NCBI RefSeq assembly: GCF_011058165.1
Contig: NZ_JAALEG010000039.1
Span: 1 to 51,822 of the forward strand
Direction: 5' to 3'
DNA length: 51,822 bases
From: Rhodococcus aetherivorans
Lineage (GTDB): Bacteria; Actinomycetota; Actinomycetes; Mycobacteriales; Mycobacteriaceae
Each line of letters starts with the position of its first letter. The stretch's first letter is position 1. Of the stretch, positions 50,042-51,822 are shown piece after piece. The notes under the pieces are model-generated. The model worked only from the letters and a program-made list of their open reading frames with translations. It searched no databases and was not told the DNA's origin. The translations under genes and the position numbers were made by a program.

Positions 50042-50791
50042 TCAGCCGCCGAGCGCCTGGTTCCAGGGCAGGACCTGGCTCAGGAGTTCGGGGAACTTGC
50101 GCTCGGCGTACCGGACGTATTCGTTGATGTGGTCGCGCATCCGGTCCTCGGACAGGTCCGCGTCGTGCGAATGCAGCGCCTCGTAGATCTGGATGTGCGC
50201 CTTGAGGGTCGTCTCCCGCAGCGGGGCGGGGTGGTCGACGCCCATCACCGTGCCGCCGGTGATCCGCAGCAGCGCGTCCGTCAGGTAGCCGAAGAGCGCG
50301 TTGCCGGTGGACCAGGCGATGACGTCGTGGAACTGCTTGTTCGTCTCGAGGAACGTGTCGATGTCCGCGGTGTCGAACGACTGCTGCATGCGGTCGACGG
50401 ACTGCTTGAGCTCGAGCAGGTTCTCGTCGCTGATCCGTTCGGCGGCCAGGCGGCAGATGACGGGCTCGAGGGCGGTGCGGGCCTCCACGATCGTGCTGAG
50501 CGAGGCGTTCTGGAGCTGCATCAGCAGGATGATGGTGCTCGCCAGATGGGACGCGTCCGGATCGAGGAGAACGGGACCGCCCTTGGGCCCCGGCTTGAGG
50601 GCGATCATCCCCTGGAACTCCAGCAGCCGCAGTCCCTCGCGGAGGGTGCCGCGGCCGATCTGGTACTCCTCGAGCATCGCCTTCTCCGGGGGCAGCAGGT
50701 CCCCGGGCTGCAGACCTTTTCGCGCCGTATCCCGGACGATCTGCTGGGCGACCACCAGCGATGTCTTCGGGCCTCTCGACATTGCAGCCAC
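50042..50791 (-). CDS. GntR-family transcriptional regulator (FadR-like, FCD domain)
   Basis: 249 residues. N-terminal winged helix (LLPPEKAMLEEYQIGRGTLREGLRLLEFQGMI) and a C-terminal FCD effector domain with metal-site histidines (NKQFHD, HIQIYEALHSHDADLS). Such proteins repress catabolic operons until an acid or acyl-CoA effector binds. GTG 50791 follows AAGGAGG by 4 bases; ATG 50782 is the alternative. It is the only regulator in the window and is preceded by an array of TTGTGCAC boxes, so autoregulation is likely. Confidence 0.88.
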   Translation of the reverse strand: MAAMSRGPKTSLVVAQQIVRDTARKGLQPGDLLPPEKAMLEEYQIGRGTLREGLRLLEFQGMIALKPGPKGGPVLLDPDASHLASTIILLMQLQNASLSTIVEARTALEPVICRLAAERISDENLLELKQSVDRMQQSFDTADIDTFLETNKQFHDVIAWSTGNALFGYLTDALLRITGGTVMGVDHPAPLRETTLKAHIQIYEALHSHDADLSEDRMRDHINEYVRYAERKFPELLSQVLPWNQALGG

Positions 50792-50904
50792 GGAACCTCC
50801 TTAGCCTCGTGGCCTCCTGACTTCCGGGAAGCGGAGGCTGTCACGGCGCAGCGGGTGCTCGCCGTGTCGGCGGATCGGGCGGGCAACTTCCCCGGACGAT
50901 CCGA

Positions 50905-50953
50905 ATTGTGCACTGTACTCATTGTGCACGCGATTGTGCACATTGATGTGCAC
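50905..50953 (-). promoter_or_regulatory. Array of four GTGCAC boxes upstream of the GntR gene
   Basis: GTGCAC occurs at 50908, 50924, 50936 and 50948, three of them within ATTGTGCAC. Spacings are 16, 12 and 12 bases. GT-N2-AC with flanking T/A matches the half-site logic of FadR-subfamily GntR operators. The array lies between the crotonase stop (50971) and the regulator start (50791). Confidence 0.6.
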
Positions 50954-50970
50954 CATTATCGAACGTGTGC

Positions 50971-51756
50971 CTATTCGGCGGGCGGGAACTGCGGCTTACG
51001 CTTTTCCAGGAAGGCCTGCGCACCCTCGATCATGTCGGCGCTGCCGATCGCCTGGACGAGCATGCCGAGCCCGTTGCTGAACGAGTCCCGGGCGGAGTTC
51101 CACCAGATGTTCGAGCTGACCTTGGTGATCTCGAGGTAGCGCGGGCTCAGGGCCTCGAACTCGCGGCACAGCGAGCGGACGGATTCCTCGAGAAGCTCGT
51201 CGTCGACCACCTCGTTCACCAGTCCCATCTCGTAGGCGCGCTCCGCCGGGTAGCGCCGGCACAGCAGCGACAGTTCCTTGGCGCGCTTCTCGCCGATCTG
51301 GACTCCCATCACGTTCGTGGCGCCGCTGACCGGAGAGCTGCCGACGCGGGGACCCGTCTGACCGAATGTCGCCGAGCGGGCGGCGACGGCGAGATCGCAG
51401 GCCACCACCAGTTCGTTGCCGCCACCTGCCGCGGCACCGTTGACGGCCGCGACGACCGGGCGGGGGCAGGTGCGGATCGCGTCGAAGAGTTCGAGCGATG
51501 AACGGTAGAGACCCCGCAATTCCTTGACGGTGGGCTGGCTGAGCTGGCCGAGCGAGCCGCCGGCGCAGAAGCTTCCCCCCGATCCGGTGATGACCACCGA
51601 GCGGTACTCGGTGGCCTCGTGGAGCGCGTCGACCATGACAGCGCACATCTCGGCGTCGAAGGCGTTGCGGCGCTCGGGCCGGTTGAGCCGGATCCACAGG
51701 CTGGAGTCGACGGATTCGAGAACGACGCTCGTGGTGGTGGAGGTGGGGCTGCTCAT
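50971..51756 (-). CDS. Crotonase-fold protein resembling BadI/MenB
   Basis: 261 residues. The crotonase core is clear (FCAGGSLGQL, NGAAAGGGNELVVACDLAVA). The segment GPRVGSSPVSGATNVMGVQIGEKRAKELSLLCRRYPAERAYEMGLVNEVV resembles the MenB/BadI branch, which includes 2-ketocyclohexanecarboxyl-CoA hydrolase, a ring-opening enzyme. The first usual hydratase glutamate is at NELVV; the second position is GPRVG, so simple hydration is unlikely. AAGGAGTTCCC precedes ATG 51756. A ring-cleaving hydrolase role is inferred; DHNA-CoA synthase activity is less likely given the context. Confidence 0.82.
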   Translation of the reverse strand: MSSPTSTTTSVVLESVDSSLWIRLNRPERRNAFDAEMCAVMVDALHEATEYRSVVITGSGGSFCAGGSLGQLSQPTVKELRGLYRSSLELFDAIRTCPRPVVAAVNGAAAGGGNELVVACDLAVAARSATFGQTGPRVGSSPVSGATNVMGVQIGEKRAKELSLLCRRYPAERAYEMGLVNEVVDDELLEESVRSLCREFEALSPRYLEITKVSSNIWWNSARDSFSNGLGMLVQAIGSADMIEGAQAFLEKRKPQFPPAE

Positions 51757-51822
51757 GGGAACTCCTTCGGTCGAGGTTCACGGTTCGGCTCGGCGGGGTA
51801 CGAGAGAGGCGGGGTGTGGGAG
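51757..51822. other. Right-edge stretch
   Basis: Apart from the ribosome binding site of the preceding minus-strand gene, nothing is recognisable in the last 66 bases. Confidence 0.5.

Overview
The window is a dense catabolic region from a high-G+C actinobacterium, most likely a Rhodococcus-type member of the Mycobacteriales. I infer this from the strongly G/C-biased third positions, four SDRs of the mycofactocin-coupled type, an NDMA-dependent (mycofactocin-type) alcohol dehydrogenase, luciferase-like flavin/F420 oxidoreductases, several CYPs and KorAB. There are 48 protein genes (one carrying a frameshift), and I recognise no rRNA, tRNA, insertion sequence, phage gene or CRISPR array.

Layout. 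(1) 217-3608, minus: NTF2-like protein, thiolase, SDR and enoyl-CoA hydratase, a beta-oxidation operon ending in a hairpin. (2) 3867-12610, plus: acyl-CoA dehydrogenase, SDR, LLM oxidoreductase, acyl-CoA ligase, second acyl-CoA dehydrogenase, CitE-like lyase, MaoC and aldehyde dehydrogenase. (3) 12684-21143, plus: family III CoA-transferase, AtuA and a separate AtuA C-terminal-type protein, then a second aldehyde dehydrogenase/ligase/LLM set and a P450, mostly translationally coupled. (4) 21400-26873, plus: mycofactocin-type SDR, NTF2-like protein, ketosteroid-dehydrogenase-like flavoprotein, another mycofactocin-type SDR and a P450. (5) 27045-31529, minus: a third P450, acetoacetate-decarboxylase-like protein, NTF2-like protein, hot-dog thioesterase and SDR. 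(6) 31693-35886, plus: a frameshifted acyl-CoA dehydrogenase followed by 2-oxoacid:ferredoxin oxidoreductase (korA, korB). (7) 36028-42274, plus: NTF2-like protein, CoA ligase, a two-subunit MaoC-type hydratase, mycofactocin-type SDR, PNPOx-like protein and an OYE/dienoyl-CoA-reductase-like flavoprotein. (8) 42503-51756, mostly minus: a Baeyer-Villiger-type monooxygenase, EthD-like protein (plus), NTF2-like proteins, a monooxygenase with an N-terminal extension, mycofactocin-type SDR, NDMA-dependent alcohol dehydrogenase, a GntR/FCD regulator and a BadI/MenB-like crotonase.

How it may work (inference). P450s hydroxylate an alicyclic or isoprenoid compound; mycofactocin-linked SDRs and the alcohol dehydrogenase oxidise the alcohols; the OYE-like and KSTD-like flavoproteins adjust C=C bonds next to ketones; Baeyer-Villiger oxygenation or a BadI-like hydrolase opens a ring; three CoA ligases and a CoA-transferase activate the acids; and the acyl-CoA dehydrogenases, hydratases, SDRs, thiolase and CitE-like lyase shorten the chain. 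AtuA homologues and the carveol-dehydrogenase-like SDRs point toward terpenoids, but the substrate cannot be read from sequence.

The most striking non-coding signal is a repeated promoter palindrome, GTGA-N6-TCAC. It has six exact and several one-mismatch copies, all in intergenic promoter regions and often touching or overlapping the -10 box. It looks like the operator of one regulon covering nearly every transcription unit here.
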